From contig JAYWCL010000130.1 in assembly GCA_043780595.1 (NCBI GenBank), positions 11,114-75,113 of the forward strand: a stretch of 64,000 nucleotides of DNA. Direction: 5' to 3'. Made by a program: the position numbers and the translations under genes. Origin of the DNA: Limnoglobus sp043780595. Lineage in GTDB: Bacteria > Planctomycetota > Planctomycetia > Gemmatales > Gemmataceae. Below the pieces are notes generated by a model. The model made no database searches. It was not told where the DNA came from and saw only the letters and a list, made by a program, of their open reading frames with translations. Below, in pieces: positions 48,257 through 56,627 of the stretch. Position 1 is the stretch's first letter; each line of letters opens with the position of its first letter.

Positions 48257-49654
48257 TTACATCAGCTCCCGGATCGGGCTGCCGCCGTTTAGCATTGGCA
48301 TCGGGCGGCCGGTGCCATCGGGGAAACTCGTGTTCGCGTAGTCGATATGCAGATGCTGGAACACCGTCGCCCAGAGGTCTTCGGGGATCATCGGGCGATC
48401 CTTGGGCACCTCGGCTTTGCTCGTTGTCGAACCGATCGTTTGCCCCATCTTGAACCCGCCACCGGATAGCAACATCGACATTGCCATCGGCCAGTGATCG
48501 CGACCGGGGCGACCCGTTTTCACGTCGTATTCGACCTTCGGCGTACGCCCGAATTCGCCGGTGACCACGAGCAATACTCGCTTGTTCAACCCGCGAACGG
48601 CGAGGTCTTCGATGAGCGCGGAGATCGCCTGATCGAGGAAGCCGAGTTTGTACTGCGTGTCTTCGAAGATGTGGCAATTCACCGCGTGCGAATCCCAGTT
48701 GTAGCAGTGGTTCGGCTTATTGTCGACGCCGGGCGGCGTCGCGTTTTCCATGACCATCGTGACCCAGTTCGCGCCGTGTTCGACGAGTCGCCGGGCCAGT
48801 AACGCGCGTTGGCCGTAGCGGTGCATCCCGTAGCGTTCGCGGAGTTTTCCGGGTTCCTTCGAGAGGTCGAAGGCATTGCGTGCGGTATCTTTCGTAACGA
48901 GTTCGAGTGCCCGACCGCGGAGCGTATCTTGCGCGGCAGCGTTGCCGGTGCGGTCGCCGACGAGCGGTTTGTTGAACTGCGATAACAGCGCGAGCCGGTC
49001 GGGGAGTTTCTCGGCGAGGCCGGGTAACATCTTGAGGTTCTGGACGCCGAACTTCGCATCGGCGGGGTCGCCGACGAGCATGAACGGGTGCGTATTCGTG
49101 CCCAGGTACGACGAGCCGAAGCTGAAGGTGTCGATCCCTTGTCGCCCGCCATCGACGCCGCAAACGTAGTTCGGCACGCCAGCGGACCGGACCGGGAGCA
49201 TCTTCGACGCCATCGAGCCGACCATCGGGTAATCGTTGATGAAGCCGACCGGTTGGAGCGGATCGCGGCCCGTCAGGAACTTTTTGTGCCCGCCACCGTG
49301 GTCGGCGAACTTGTGGGCGATCGAGCGGATGATCGCGAATTTGTCGGCATTCTTCGCGAGTTGCGGCAAGTGTTCGCAAATCTGAATCCCCGTCACGTTC
49401 GTGGGGATCGGCTTGAACGCACCACGAAACTCCGCCGGTGCGTCCGGCTTCATGTCGAAGGTGTCCTGGTGCGGTGGCCCACCTGGGAGCCACACGAAAA
49501 TCACCGCCGGTGCGTTCGAACTCGTGTCGTCGGTGCTGGCATCGGCGCGGTAAGAGTTCACACCCGAAAGGCCCGCTGAGGCGAGCGCCACCGAGCCAAA
49601 TTTGAGGAAATCGCGGCGATCGGGGCCAGAACACGGCAACGGCAGGTGCATCAT
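48257..49654 (-). CDS. DUF1501 protein with Tat signal
   Basis: The 465-residue protein begins with a Tat-like leader (DRRDFLKFGSVALASAGLSG) and then matches the planctomycete DUF1501 family: IFVWLPGGPPHQDTFDMKPD, EHLPQLAKNADKFAIIRSI, NWVTMVMENA, VTGEFGRTPKVEYDVKTG and DLWATVFQHLHIDY. The fold is of the alkaline phosphatase/sulfatase type, but enzymatic function is not established; members usually pair with DUF1549/DUF1553 cytochrome-like genes. No such partner lies next to it here. It is convergent with the gene at 45325. Confidence 0.9.
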   Translation of the reverse strand: MMHLPLPCSGPDRRDFLKFGSVALASAGLSGVNSYRADASTDDTSSNAPAVIFVWLPGGPPHQDTFDMKPDAPAEFRGAFKPIPTNVTGIQICEHLPQLAKNADKFAIIRSIAHKFADHGGGHKKFLTGRDPLQPVGFINDYPMVGSMASKMLPVRSAGVPNYVCGVDGGRQGIDTFSFGSSYLGTNTHPFMLVGDPADAKFGVQNLKMLPGLAEKLPDRLALLSQFNKPLVGDRTGNAAAQDTLRGRALELVTKDTARNAFDLSKEPGKLRERYGMHRYGQRALLARRLVEHGANWVTMVMENATPPGVDNKPNHCYNWDSHAVNCHIFEDTQYKLGFLDQAISALIEDLAVRGLNKRVLLVVTGEFGRTPKVEYDVKTGRPGRDHWPMAMSMLLSGGGFKMGQTIGSTTSKAEVPKDRPMIPEDLWATVFQHLHIDYANTSFPDGTGRPMPMLNGGSPIRELM

Positions 49655-49986
49655 CGAGCGGACTCCCCAGTCGGGAAGAGGTCGGGCGGGATATATGGAG
49701 TGTAATCGGTCTTCGAACGAAGGTCAAATGCGAAAAACGGGCCTTCGCAGCGAAAAGGAATCGCGAAAATGGGAAGCACGCAGACCATTATCGGCATTGC
49801 GTGCCCCAAGTGGACTTCGTCTTCATTGATTCCAGGCACTACCCACCCACCCATCCCTGGAATCATGCCGCATTCCGGAATCAACCTAACACACCAACGA
49901 CTTACGTCCGATTTCGATCGTCTAGAACCGCGCCGGAACCAAAGTTCCGGTGGTTCTTTCGTCAAAACGGGAGTTACACCATGCCG
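49655..49986. other. intergenic region with hairpins
   Basis: Upstream region of the DUF1501 gene and end of the kinase operon. GATTCCAGG/CCTGGAATC (49828-49836 and 49856-49864) form one hairpin and the structure at 49924-49957 another. A minus frame (49651-49965) overlaps the DUF1501 start by ATGA, but its product has no recognisable features and I do not call it. Confidence 0.55.
49924..49957 (-). terminator. possible terminator of the kinase operon
   Basis: A compound stem, AGAACC-CCGGAAC / GTTCCGG-GGTTCT, lies 30 nt after the stop of the last gene (49987) on the minus strand. There is no clear T-run. Confidence 0.5.
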
Positions 49987-50253
49987 TTATTTCCTCATTC
50001 GACGAAGCGAGCTATACACGACTTCCGTAGATGAATTGATCGCGATGATCGACAGTAATCCCCCCTTGCCGGGATGATCGATGTTGAAGATTTGCGGCAC
50101 CATCGCCTGGGTGACCGAAGCAAACTTTCGATACTTGATTTTTTTGTTCGCTGCCATTCCGCTCTCGACGCGCCGATACGTCGTACAGATCACTGCAACG
50201 ATGTTCGGGTCTTTGGATTTCAGATTGATTTGGACTTTGGTTGGATTCGGCAT
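49987..50253 (-). CDS. small protein of unknown function (88 aa) in the kinase operon
   Basis: The product begins MPNPTKVQINLKSKDPNIVA and is basic in its middle (AANKKIKYRKFA) with a C-terminal SSLRRMRK. I see no known domain, signal peptide or membrane helix. I call it because AGAGG lies 10 nt before the ATG and its start is only 5 nt after the stop of the 124-residue gene, which itself follows the kinase gene by 21 nt. The three make one compact minus-strand operon. Confidence 0.6.
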   Translation of the reverse strand: MPNPTKVQINLKSKDPNIVAVICTTYRRVESGMAANKKIKYRKFASVTQAMVPQIFNIDHPGKGGLLSIIAINSSTEVVYSSLRRMRK

Positions 50254-50258
50254 GGAGA

Positions 50259-50633
50259 TTATACCTCTGTAAAGGTTGCTTCTATGGGTGCATGAGAATA
50301 GCCGCCCACTGCGACAGTGATGTCGACTTCCGTGTCGATTGCGGAGACGCCTCCACCGATTGGTGCGAACAACTCGGCGGTGAGCGTGTAAACTCCCGTC
50401 GCGAGCGTACCCGTACTCGGCATGCGGACGGACCAATCCGCCGGCATAGTCCCCGGCGTGAATGTGATGTCGCTAGTGATCGTTCCGAGAGTATTTTCGA
50501 GTTTACAAACGATTTTGTAGTCCCCCGCTGCGAACCTTGGCAGGCCGTCGTCCCAGTAACTCCCCGAAATCGTGAAGCTACTGGCCACGCGCTCGCCGGT
50601 TACGGGCCACGTAATGTCAATTTGAAACGCCAA
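50259..50633 (-). CDS. small Ig-like domain protein (124 aa), TTG start
   Basis: The gene starts at TTG 50633, supported by AAGGAG 7 nt upstream. The product (MAFQIDITWPVTGERVASSF ... LATGVYTLTAELFAP) is all-beta and looks like a single Ig-like/bacterial surface fold with YKIVCKLENTLG and GVYTLTA strands. There is no signal peptide, so it is probably cytoplasmic or exported by an unknown route. It lies between a Ser/Thr kinase gene and an unknown 88-residue gene and could be a kinase substrate or partner; that is only inference from the operon. Confidence 0.65.
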   Translation of the reverse strand: MAFQIDITWPVTGERVASSFTISGSYWDDGLPRFAAGDYKIVCKLENTLGTITSDITFTPGTMPADWSVRMPSTGTLATGVYTLTAELFAPIGGGVSAIDTEVDITVAVGGYSHAPIEATFTEV

Positions 50634-50654
50634 GGTGATCTCCTTCTAAACGAG

Positions 50655-52631
50655 TTAAGGTAACGGTTCGATTCGGACGTTTCGTACCGCGAGAATTCCA
50701 CTGAGTCCGAAAATTCCGAGCGGTCGCCGCGGCGACCAAGTACTCAGTGGAAACACATCGGGCGAGTAAGATTTATCGAGTGTTTTGCGCTGAATATCGA
50801 TCATCACTTCGATTTCCTCGCGATTGAGATTCACCAGTTGCAAGGGGGTCTCGTCGGGTGAAACGACGAAGACTGTGAAGCCGGTGGGTTGCACTTCCAA
50901 GATCACGGTTCGCCACGGTCCGGGTGGTACTTCGATGGTTCGTGGAAGATACGTGGGTGCGGTGTGCGACAACGTCATGGCAATCGGCACTTCGCCGACG
51001 CGGTGGCCTTCCGTCCGCAGGTGTTTATAGATTTTGGCGGAGTTGACTTTCCGCTGAAACTCGTTGATTTCGATCGTGAATGCGGTGTGCTGTTTGGTGC
51101 CTTTTTGAGTGGCCACTTGGTCCAGCCCCCAGAATATCCCGATGCGCGGATTGCTATCTACTGGCAGTTTGGCTTGCGGCGTACCCGAGTCCATCGTCAT
51201 TTGTCGAACTTCCGCCGTGAATCGGTAATGGTCCGTTTGCGGATCGTCGACGAGGCATAACAAGCTCAGGCGTTGCGATTGAAAGCCGATCGTTCCATCG
51301 AAGATTTGCGAGTCTTTCAAGATCGACTCGCCGAGTTTCCAATCGTACCACTTCGGCATTCCCGTTTCACCGATGAGCGTAACCGCCTCCCCGCGCGCCA
51401 GTGCCCGATCGATCCGACGCTTCGGATCCATCTCGCGCTTCGCGACGATCGCTGCGGCGACGATGAGGAACACGAGGGCGACCAGCCCGATCGCGACGCG
51501 GTAGCGTCGGGTGGATGACAAAAGCCTTCCGATGAGAGTCAACGGCTTCGCTATCGTCGGTTTGCGTTCCGTCCAATTTCGCAAATCTCCCGCGAGTTGT
51601 GCGGCCGTTTCATAGCGAGCGGACGGTTCGAGCCGCAGGCACTTTTGCACGATCGCATCCAAGACCGGGCAGAGATTCGGGGCGTGATTTCGCGGCGCGG
51701 GACTCGGCTCGACGTCCATTTTCTGGAGCACTTCCATCGGCGTCGCCGCGCGATACGGCGGTTGGCCGGTCAGCAGAAAATGCAGCGTGGCCCCCAGCCC
51801 GTAAACGTCCGTTCCGAGGCCGATGCGTTTCTTATCGCCCATCGCTTGTTCGCGGGCCATGTAACTCGGCGTGCCCACGACCATTCCGGTTGCGGTCAAG
51901 TCATCGTGATCGTCCGCGTGCTTGGCGAGTCCGAAGTCTGCGACTTTGACCACGTTTTCGTGTGAAATCAGAATGTTGCTGGGCTTGATATCCCGATGCA
52001 GCACCCCCGCGACGTGGGCGGCATGAACCGCATCCGAGACTTGCGCCATGATCTCCGTCGCTTCCTCGGGTGGAAGCGGGCCGTTCTTCCGAACTCGCTG
52101 CGCGAGCGTTTCCCCGGCCACGTACTCCATCGTGTAAAACGGGCCGGAATCGCACTCGTTCACTTCGTAGACTTCGACGATTCCAGCGTGGCCGATCCGC
52201 CCGAGCGCTTTCACTTCGTTCATGAACCGTTCGCGGTTCTGGTTATTCGGCAACCGCCCGTTCATCATGACCTTGATCGCCACCGTTCGCGACGTACCGA
52301 CCTGCGTGGCCCGGTAGACGTAACCCATACCGCCGTGACCGATCAAATCGAGGTCCGTGTAGTTTTCGATGACGGGTACCGTCCAACGTTTTGGCGATAA
52401 CGTCCGAATTTTCTCCGCGATAATTGTCGTTGGCAGTGGGACGAACGATCGATAGGTACCCGTCTTACTGTTCTGAGAATACTCGAAGTCGTCGTCGCGA
52501 TCTGCGGGCGTTTCGTCCAGTTTCGGCGTAGAACCGTTACCGACGACCGAGCCGCACGATGGACAAATGCCATCGGTTAAGAGTTCGGGAATCGGATGTG
52601 CACAACGAGCGCATGTGCGACTTTCGGCCAC
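50655..52631 (-). CDS. membrane Ser/Thr protein kinase with N-terminal zinc ribbon
   Basis: The 658-residue protein starts with a zinc ribbon (CARCAHPIPELLTDGICPSC, residues 7-26). The Hanks-type kinase domain follows (about 92-350): glycine loop GHGGMGYVY, Lys in TVAIKVMM, HRDIKPSN and DFG in VADFGLAKH. The activation segment ends GTPSYMAREQ, where the usual APE proline is Arg. A transmembrane helix (about 380-400, VAIGLVALVFLIVAAAIVAK) precedes an extracytoplasmic beta-rich domain (about 420-658) of concanavalin/DUF1080-like character. It phosphorylates Ser/Thr in the cytoplasm, probably after sensing outside. Two small genes follow in the operon. Confidence 0.9.
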   Translation of the reverse strand: MAESRTCARCAHPIPELLTDGICPSCGSVVGNGSTPKLDETPADRDDDFEYSQNSKTGTYRSFVPLPTTIIAEKIRTLSPKRWTVPVIENYTDLDLIGHGGMGYVYRATQVGTSRTVAIKVMMNGRLPNNQNRERFMNEVKALGRIGHAGIVEVYEVNECDSGPFYTMEYVAGETLAQRVRKNGPLPPEEATEIMAQVSDAVHAAHVAGVLHRDIKPSNILISHENVVKVADFGLAKHADDHDDLTATGMVVGTPSYMAREQAMGDKKRIGLGTDVYGLGATLHFLLTGQPPYRAATPMEVLQKMDVEPSPAPRNHAPNLCPVLDAIVQKCLRLEPSARYETAAQLAGDLRNWTERKPTIAKPLTLIGRLLSSTRRYRVAIGLVALVFLIVAAAIVAKREMDPKRRIDRALARGEAVTLIGETGMPKWYDWKLGESILKDSQIFDGTIGFQSQRLSLLCLVDDPQTDHYRFTAEVRQMTMDSGTPQAKLPVDSNPRIGIFWGLDQVATQKGTKQHTAFTIEINEFQRKVNSAKIYKHLRTEGHRVGEVPIAMTLSHTAPTYLPRTIEVPPGPWRTVILEVQPTGFTVFVVSPDETPLQLVNLNREEIEVMIDIQRKTLDKSYSPDVFPLSTWSPRRPLGIFGLSGILAVRNVRIEPLP

Positions 52632-52814
52632 AAGATTACCCTCAGAAATGTTATTTCTCGATTGTTATGCATCAAATCTCAGGCGTCAAGCGAAAATTCG
52701 CTCGAAAAATAAAATTGCGTAAAACGGGCCGTTTTCCTGCTGACCTTCTCACGGCACGCCGTGTGCGGATACACTTTCCCCACAGGAACGAAACGCAACA
52801 CGAGGTGACGAGCG

Positions 52815-53912
52815 ATGGCCGACAAGAAGATGAGCAAGGAAATTCAGAAAGTGCAATCGGAGATCAACAAGGAGTTCGGCGAAGGTTCGCTGATGTCGTT
52901 GGGCGATGTCGAACTGGCCGCGAAGGGCATCGAAGGCATTCCGACCGGTTCGCTCGCACTCGATCTCGCCCTCGGTGGTAAAGGTTTGCCGCGGGGCCGC
53001 GTGATCGAAATCTACGGTGCGGAGTCCAGCGGAAAGACGACGATCGCGCTGCACACGATCGCGAACGTGCAGAAACAAGGCGGCGTGGCGGCGTTCATCG
53101 ATGCCGAACACGCACTCGACCCTACGTGGGCCAAACGCATCGGCGTCGACCTCGAATCGCTGCTCGTCAGCCAACCGAGTTACGGCGAGGAAGCGCTTCG
53201 CATTGCCGAAATGCTCATCAAATCCAATGCAGTGGATATTATCGTCATCGACTCGGTAGCCGCTCTGGTTCCCAAGAGCGAACTGAACAACGACATCGGC
53301 GATGCCTCGGTCGGCGTGCAAGCCCGACTGATGAGCCAAGCGCTTCGCGTGCTGAACCCCGTAATTAACAAGACGCGAACCTGCATGATTTTCATCAACC
53401 AGATCCGCCTGAAGATCGGCGTCATGTACGGCAACCCCGAGACGACGAGCGGCGGGCTGGCGCTGAAGTTTTACGCCACGGTGCGGCTGGAAGTGCGGAA
53501 GGCGGCACAGATCAAAGACGGCGACGAAGCAATTGGCACCGAAATGAAGGTGAAAGTCGTCAAAAACAAGATCGCCGCACCGTTCCGCACCGCCGAGATG
53601 GAACTGTATTACGATCGCGGCATCGATTACGAAAACGACGTGATCCGCATCGGTGTCGAGGACGACATCATCACCAAGAGCGGGGCGTTCCTCAGCTTCG
53701 GCGATACGCGACTCGGCCAAGGCAAAGACAATGCACGGAAGTTTCTCCGCGAGAACACCGCCATTCGCGATAGCATCGTGCAACTCATTTTGGTGAAGCA
53801 CGCACCGAGTGTCGTCGGTGCAGTGCCCGCGATTGCCGAAGGGCCAGAAGACGCAGAAGCGGTCGAAGCCCCCGCACCGAAGAAGCGCGGCAAGGCGTCA
53901 CCGGCGGAGTAA
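52815..53912 (+). CDS. recA: recombinase RecA
   Basis: The 365-residue protein shows all RecA landmarks: GSLALDLALGGKGLPRGRVI, Walker A GAESSGKT (the usual GPESSGKT with Pro to Ala), AFIDAEHALDP, VIDSVAALVPKSEL, loop L2 FINQIRLKIGVMYGNPETT and an acidic/Pro-rich C-terminal tail. It forms the ATP-dependent filament for homologous recombination and SOS signalling. I see no obvious LexA box upstream. Next to it are a repeat hairpin and a flippase gene, not recX. Confidence 0.97.
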   Translation: MADKKMSKEIQKVQSEINKEFGEGSLMSLGDVELAAKGIEGIPTGSLALDLALGGKGLPRGRVIEIYGAESSGKTTIALHTIANVQKQGGVAAFIDAEHALDPTWAKRIGVDLESLLVSQPSYGEEALRIAEMLIKSNAVDIIVIDSVAALVPKSELNNDIGDASVGVQARLMSQALRVLNPVINKTRTCMIFINQIRLKIGVMYGNPETTSGGLALKFYATVRLEVRKAAQIKDGDEAIGTEMKVKVVKNKIAAPFRTAEMELYYDRGIDYENDVIRIGVEDDIITKSGAFLSFGDTRLGQGKDNARKFLRENTAIRDSIVQLILVKHAPSVVGAVPAIAEGPEDAEAVEAPAPKKRGKASPAE

Positions 53913-53916
53913 GACC

Positions 53917-53978
53917 CTTTTGTAGCTGGGGTCTGTGACCCCGGAAGCCACCGGCCTCATAGAGGCCAGCTACAAAAG
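53917..53978. repeat. compound hairpin after recA
   Basis: Outer arms CTTTTGTAGCTGG (53917-53929) / CCAGCTACAAAAG (53966-53978) enclose two further hairpins, GGGGTC/GACCCC and GGCCTC/GAGGCC. The TTTGTAGCTGG...CCAGCTACAAA design is like other intergenic palindromes in this window and may end recA transcripts. Confidence 0.85.
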
Positions 53979-53996
53979 CAAATTTCCCCCTCATGG

Positions 53997-55553
53997 ATGA
54001 GGATTTTCGCTGTGTCTGATGCGGATGCTCGCTCGCGATCTTCGATGGTTTTGGCCGCCGGAACGAACTGGTTTGCGTTCGCGGCGGCGCTCGGGGTTAG
54101 CTTCTTTCTCACGCCCTATCTCATCGGTTCGCTCGGCAAGCCGCGCTACGATATTTGGTGCGTCGTCGAGTCGATTCTCGCCTATTTTACCCTTCTCGAT
54201 ATGGGCATCGCCGCCTGTCTGGTGCGCGAAATTGCTCGCAAACAAGCCACTCGCGATGTCGATTCTTCAAACCGCGTCACCTCCGCGTGTCTCGCAATCT
54301 ACACCGCCGCGGGTGCGTTCGCGCTGCTCGTCGGCGTGCCGCTGGCGTTCGCGTTCGTGCCGATCCTCGAAGCCCGCGATGGTGTCGGCGCAGTCCTGGG
54401 TTTTGCCGTGCTCATGCTCGCAAACCTCGCGTTGACACTGCCGCTGAGCGCGTTTCCGTCGATCCTCGACGGCCTCGAAAAGTTCGCCGCGAAGAGTGCG
54501 GTTCGCGTGCTGTTTCTGGCGATTCGCACCGCCGGTATCGTCGTGGCGATCCGTGCGGAATACGGCCTGCTGGCACTCGGTGTGATCTTCACCGTTACGA
54601 ATCTGCTCGAACATCTGGCGATGGCGACGTTGTGCCGGGTGTACTTGCCTGGCCTGCGTTTGCGGCTCGATTTGATCGACCGCGTCACTTTGAAAGCGAT
54701 TAGTGGGTACAGTACCGATGCGTTTCTGGCGATGCTAGCGGGGCGGATTACGGTGCAGACCGGCGCGATTGCGGTTGGCTTCTTTTTGCCGGTGGGGCAG
54801 GTGACGTACTTCGCAACGGCAGCGCGACTCGTCGAGTATGCGAAGACACTGCTGCGAACGATCACCGCGACGCTGACGCCTGGCGTGAGTGCGATGGAAG
54901 CACGCGGCGATTGGGCTGGCATCCGGCGAATTCTGCTCGGTGCCACCCGTGGCGTCCTGTACATCGTACTGCCAATCAACCTCGGGTTATGGTTCATCGG
55001 CAAGCCATTTCTCGCACGCTGGGTCGGTGTCGATTTCATCGTGGGAAGCTACCCCGCACTCGCGATCCTGTCCGCAACGCTGACGATCGGCATCGCGCAA
55101 TCGGTGGCATCGCGCATCCTATACGGCCTCGGAAAGCTCAAGATTTTCGCACGCTTCGCACTCGCGGAAGCGGCGCTGTTCTTGCTGTTTCTGGTGATGC
55201 TCATCGGCCCGTACGGCGTCGAAGGCGTGGCCATCGCGACGGCAATCTCCAACGCAATCTTCTGCGTTGTGGTCATCGTTAAGGCTTGTCGCACCGTCGA
55301 TGTGGGCGTTCGCGAATACGCCGAGTGTTGGCTAAAGCCAGTGTGTATTACGCTGATTCCGCTGGCGATTTGGCTACTCTGGGGACCGGTCGAACCGACG
55401 TGGCCCGCAATCGCCATGGCAATCGCCGCCGGCGTCGTTCCCTACGCGCTGCTCGTCGCAGCGATCGAATTCCGGATCGGAATTAGCCGCGACGCGGAGG
55501 CTTTGCGGAGCGGAGCGCGGGGCGGGAACGTGTGCGACGTTGCGAATGGGTGA
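53997..55553 (+). CDS. oligosaccharide flippase/MATE-like membrane protein
   Basis: The 518-residue protein has about 12-14 membrane helices, beginning around residue 17 (MVLAAGTNWFAFAAALGVSF) and including LAYFTLLDMGIAACLVREIA, the Wzx/MurJ-type polysaccharide flippase phrasing (YLIGSLGKPRYDIWC, LPINLGLWFIGKPFLARWVG). Such proteins move lipid-linked sugars across the membrane. The start at 53997 could also be the GTG at 54012. The last 25 codons lie inside an inverted repeat (55478-55599), so the C-terminal tail SRDAEALRSGARGGNVCD is probably encoded by the repeat. Confidence 0.8.
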   Translation: MRIFAVSDADARSRSSMVLAAGTNWFAFAAALGVSFFLTPYLIGSLGKPRYDIWCVVESILAYFTLLDMGIAACLVREIARKQATRDVDSSNRVTSACLAIYTAAGAFALLVGVPLAFAFVPILEARDGVGAVLGFAVLMLANLALTLPLSAFPSILDGLEKFAAKSAVRVLFLAIRTAGIVVAIRAEYGLLALGVIFTVTNLLEHLAMATLCRVYLPGLRLRLDLIDRVTLKAISGYSTDAFLAMLAGRITVQTGAIAVGFFLPVGQVTYFATAARLVEYAKTLLRTITATLTPGVSAMEARGDWAGIRRILLGATRGVLYIVLPINLGLWFIGKPFLARWVGVDFIVGSYPALAILSATLTIGIAQSVASRILYGLGKLKIFARFALAEAALFLLFLVMLIGPYGVEGVAIATAISNAIFCVVVIVKACRTVDVGVREYAECWLKPVCITLIPLAIWLLWGPVEPTWPAIAMAIAAGVVPYALLVAAIEFRIGISRDAEALRSGARGGNVCDVANG

Positions 55554-55599
55554 AGCGCACGCGCTACGCTCCGAAGAGTGCGCGTCGCGGCTAATTCCG
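55478..55599. repeat. inverted repeat overlapping the flippase 3' end
   Basis: CGGAATTAGCCGCGACGC (55478-55495) and its exact complement (55582-55599) flank about 86 nt that include the flippase stop codon; the segment between holds GCGCACGCGCTACGCTCCGA-like blocks. Fragments recur just downstream (ATCCGCTCCGAAGACTG). Confidence 0.8.
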
Positions 55600-55738
55600 G
55601 ATCGCGGGGCGGGGTGACGCGCATGCGATCCGCTCCGAAGACTGCGCGGCGAATACACATTCCTCACTCAACTTCGTTGAGGGATTTGTATAATTCGAGC
55701 AAGCTCGAATTCGCACGGCTCACCGACACAGGACGCTC

Positions 55739-56515
55739 ATGAACCCGGAATGGAAATCGCGGTACGAACTCGCCATCGACGTGGCACGGCAAGCGGGCGA
55801 CCTCGCGATGCAATACTTCGATACCGACTTTGACGTCGAATGGAAGAAGGACAACAGCCCCGTTACCATCGCCGACAAACGAGCCGAAGAACTGATTCGA
55901 GCGGAAGTGAAAAAGCACTTCCCGAACGATGGCTTTCTCGGCGAGGAATTCGGCGACCAAGACAGCACCTCCGGCTTCCGCTGGATCATCGACCCGATCG
56001 ACGGCACCCGTTCGTTCGTTCGGCATATCCCCATCTGGGCGACGCTATTAGGATTGGAATATAAGGACGAACAAATCGCCGGCGTGGCGTACGTCCCGGC
56101 GATGGGGCTGATGTACCGCGCCTTGCGCGGCGATGGCGCGTACCGCAACGACAAGCCGATTCACGTCTCGAACGTCGATAAATTAAATGAAGCACTGCTC
56201 TGCTACTCGAGCGTCGGCTGGTTCCGCAAAGCGGGCCGGGAAGACACGTTCCTCGAACTCGCGGCGAAGACGCAACGGCAACGCGGCTACGGCGATTTTT
56301 ACGGTTTCGTGCTGGTGGCACAGGGTTCGTGCGAGATCATGGTCGAGCACGGCGTCAACGCCTGGGACGTGGCCGCAACGAAAGTGATCGTCGAAGAAGC
56401 GGGCGGTCGCTTCACCGATTGGGACGACATGCCGAACATTCACCGGCCCGATGTCATCGCGAGTAATGGGAAATTGCACGCCGAGACACTACAAATCCTG
56501 AACCGCGTCGGTTAG
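55739..56515 (+). CDS. hisN: inositol monophosphatase family, probable histidinol-phosphatase (HisN-like)
   Basis: The 258-residue protein is a metal-dependent phosphatase of the IMPase fold: metal site GEEFG (about 66), WIIDPIDGTRSFVRHIPIWA (about 82-101), and C-terminal NAWDVAATKVIVEEAGGRF. SFVRHIPIW instead of the usual NFVHGLPFF-like phrase of inositol monophosphatases, and the overall length, suggest the HisN branch that dephosphorylates histidinol phosphate. An inositol or PAP phosphatase role cannot be excluded. No other his gene is near. Confidence 0.75.
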   Translation: MNPEWKSRYELAIDVARQAGDLAMQYFDTDFDVEWKKDNSPVTIADKRAEELIRAEVKKHFPNDGFLGEEFGDQDSTSGFRWIIDPIDGTRSFVRHIPIWATLLGLEYKDEQIAGVAYVPAMGLMYRALRGDGAYRNDKPIHVSNVDKLNEALLCYSSVGWFRKAGREDTFLELAAKTQRQRGYGDFYGFVLVAQGSCEIMVEHGVNAWDVAATKVIVEEAGGRFTDWDDMPNIHRPDVIASNGKLHAETLQILNRVG

Positions 56516-56627
56516 TTTCGGCAAAATGTACCTGGACACTGTTGCCAACGCGGTGGTGGTCGCGGAAAATGCTATTGTCCGTTCCCACCCCGACTCTCTT
56601 CCGATCCTCTCAACTGTGGAGTTTTCC

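Noticed and set aside
49651..49965. 104-residue minus-strand frame with ATGA overlap to the DUF1501 gene
   Set aside because: The overlap is suggestive, but the product has no recognisable domain, no clear ribosome-binding site at its start and includes hairpin DNA; left uncalled.
52632..52814. LexA/SOS box upstream of recA
   Set aside because: No convincing palindrome of the CTGT-N8-ACAG or GAAC-N4-GTTC type was seen near the recA start.
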